A stretch of 5,719 nt of DNA from an uncultured Succinivibrio sp. (GTDB taxonomy: Bacteria; Pseudomonadota; Gammaproteobacteria; Enterobacterales; Succinivibrionaceae), in the NCBI GenBank assembly GCA_902772715.1, contig CACYBT010000001.1:1-5719 (forward strand). The letters run 5' to 3'. Shown piece by piece: positions 5,540 through 5,719 of the stretch. Position 1 is the first letter of the stretch. Every line of letters starts with the position of its first letter. The position numbers were made by a program, and so were the translations under genes. The notes beneath the pieces are model-generated. The model did not search any database. It was not told where the DNA came from and saw only the letters and a program-made list of their open reading frames with translations.

Positions 5540-5719
5540 AAAGTACTCTTAAATACAGTCTACTGCCAAGTTTACGATTACTCCCGCAAAAAAAAACGAG
5601 AATCAAATAAAAAAAAGAAAGTATTAGCACGCAAGAAACTAAATAACTCGAGTTTCCGAAAATTATTTTAGCAAAATTTGGCTTAGAATGGCCTTTTAAC
5701 AGGCGTTCTGTTCTTTAAA
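5540..5719. other. AT-rich noncoding region upstream of rnr
   Basis: No gene is visible in these 180 bases. It should contain the rnr promoter on the - strand, but I found no -35/-10 pair good enough to assign. Runs of nine A (5588-5596) and eight A (5609-5616) have centres about 20.5 bases apart, roughly two helical turns, so this DNA is probably curved. A 10-base palindrome AACTCGAGTT is at 5645-5654. nsrR, which precedes rnr in E. coli, is not present in this stretch. Confidence 0.6.
5684..5719 (+). promoter_or_regulatory. Possible -10 box and boxA-like antitermination sequence of a stable RNA leader
   Basis: TGTTCTTTAAA (5709-5719) matches the first 11 bases of the gammaproteobacterial rRNA leader boxA (TGCTCTTTAAC) at 9 positions. 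Upstream, TAGAAT (5684-5689) matches a -10 box at 5 of 6 and is followed by a GC-rich GGCC, as in the discriminators of stable RNA promoters. AT-rich DNA precedes it. No good -35 box is visible at the right spacing, and the window ends inside the motif, so this is tentative. Confidence 0.3.

Noticed and set aside
5645..5654. AACTCGAGTT palindrome upstream of rnr
   Set aside because: It is short, has no loop, and no known operator matches it. It is probably chance.
5465..5671. 68-codon + strand open frame across the rnr start
   Set aside because: Its C-terminal part is translation of the A-tracts (Lys-rich) and the rest is antisense to rnr. There is no family match.

Overview
This window most likely comes from the chromosome of an AT-rich gammaproteobacterium. 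The S6, S18, L9, RlmB and RNase R proteins all read as gammaproteobacterial. Together with the low GC, the missing priB and a Firmicutes-like uracil phosphoribosyltransferase, this makes a gut or rumen anaerobe of the Succinivibrionaceae type a reasonable guess. That placement is inference, not shown by the sequence.

There are two converging gene blocks. On the + strand (about 100-1426) is the ribosomal protein operon rpsF-rpsR-rplI. It has a strong promoter at 127-154 and a structured leader of about 85 nt. The leader carries a recognisable S6:S18 autoregulatory motif: a hairpin, a bulge with CCG, and a stem that pairs the Shine-Dalgarno sequence. A clean intrinsic terminator at 1398-1426 ends the operon. 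On the - strand (5539 down to 1516) are rnr (RNase R), rlmB (23S rRNA Gm2251 methyltransferase) and upp (uracil salvage). rnr and rlmB look like one transcription unit. upp has its own good promoter, with a CRP/FNR-like palindrome upstream that overlaps the end of rlmB.

The theme is ribosome production and RNA turnover: three ribosomal proteins, an rRNA methyltransferase, an exoribonuclease that degrades structured RNA, and an enzyme that recycles uracil into UMP. In many gammaproteobacteria rnr-rlmB and rpsF-(priB)-rpsR-rplI lie close together on the same strand. Here they face each other with upp between them, so the neighbourhood has been rearranged.

The rightmost 180 bases are AT-rich and noncoding. 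They contain two A-tracts and, at the very edge, a boxA-like sequence that may mark the leader of a stable RNA operon leaving the window to the right. I see no mobile element, CRISPR array, tRNA or defence system. The coding content is ordinary housekeeping. The most interesting structure is in the rpsF leader, where the apical loop of the S6:S18 hairpin is perfectly complementary to the first bases of the transcript.
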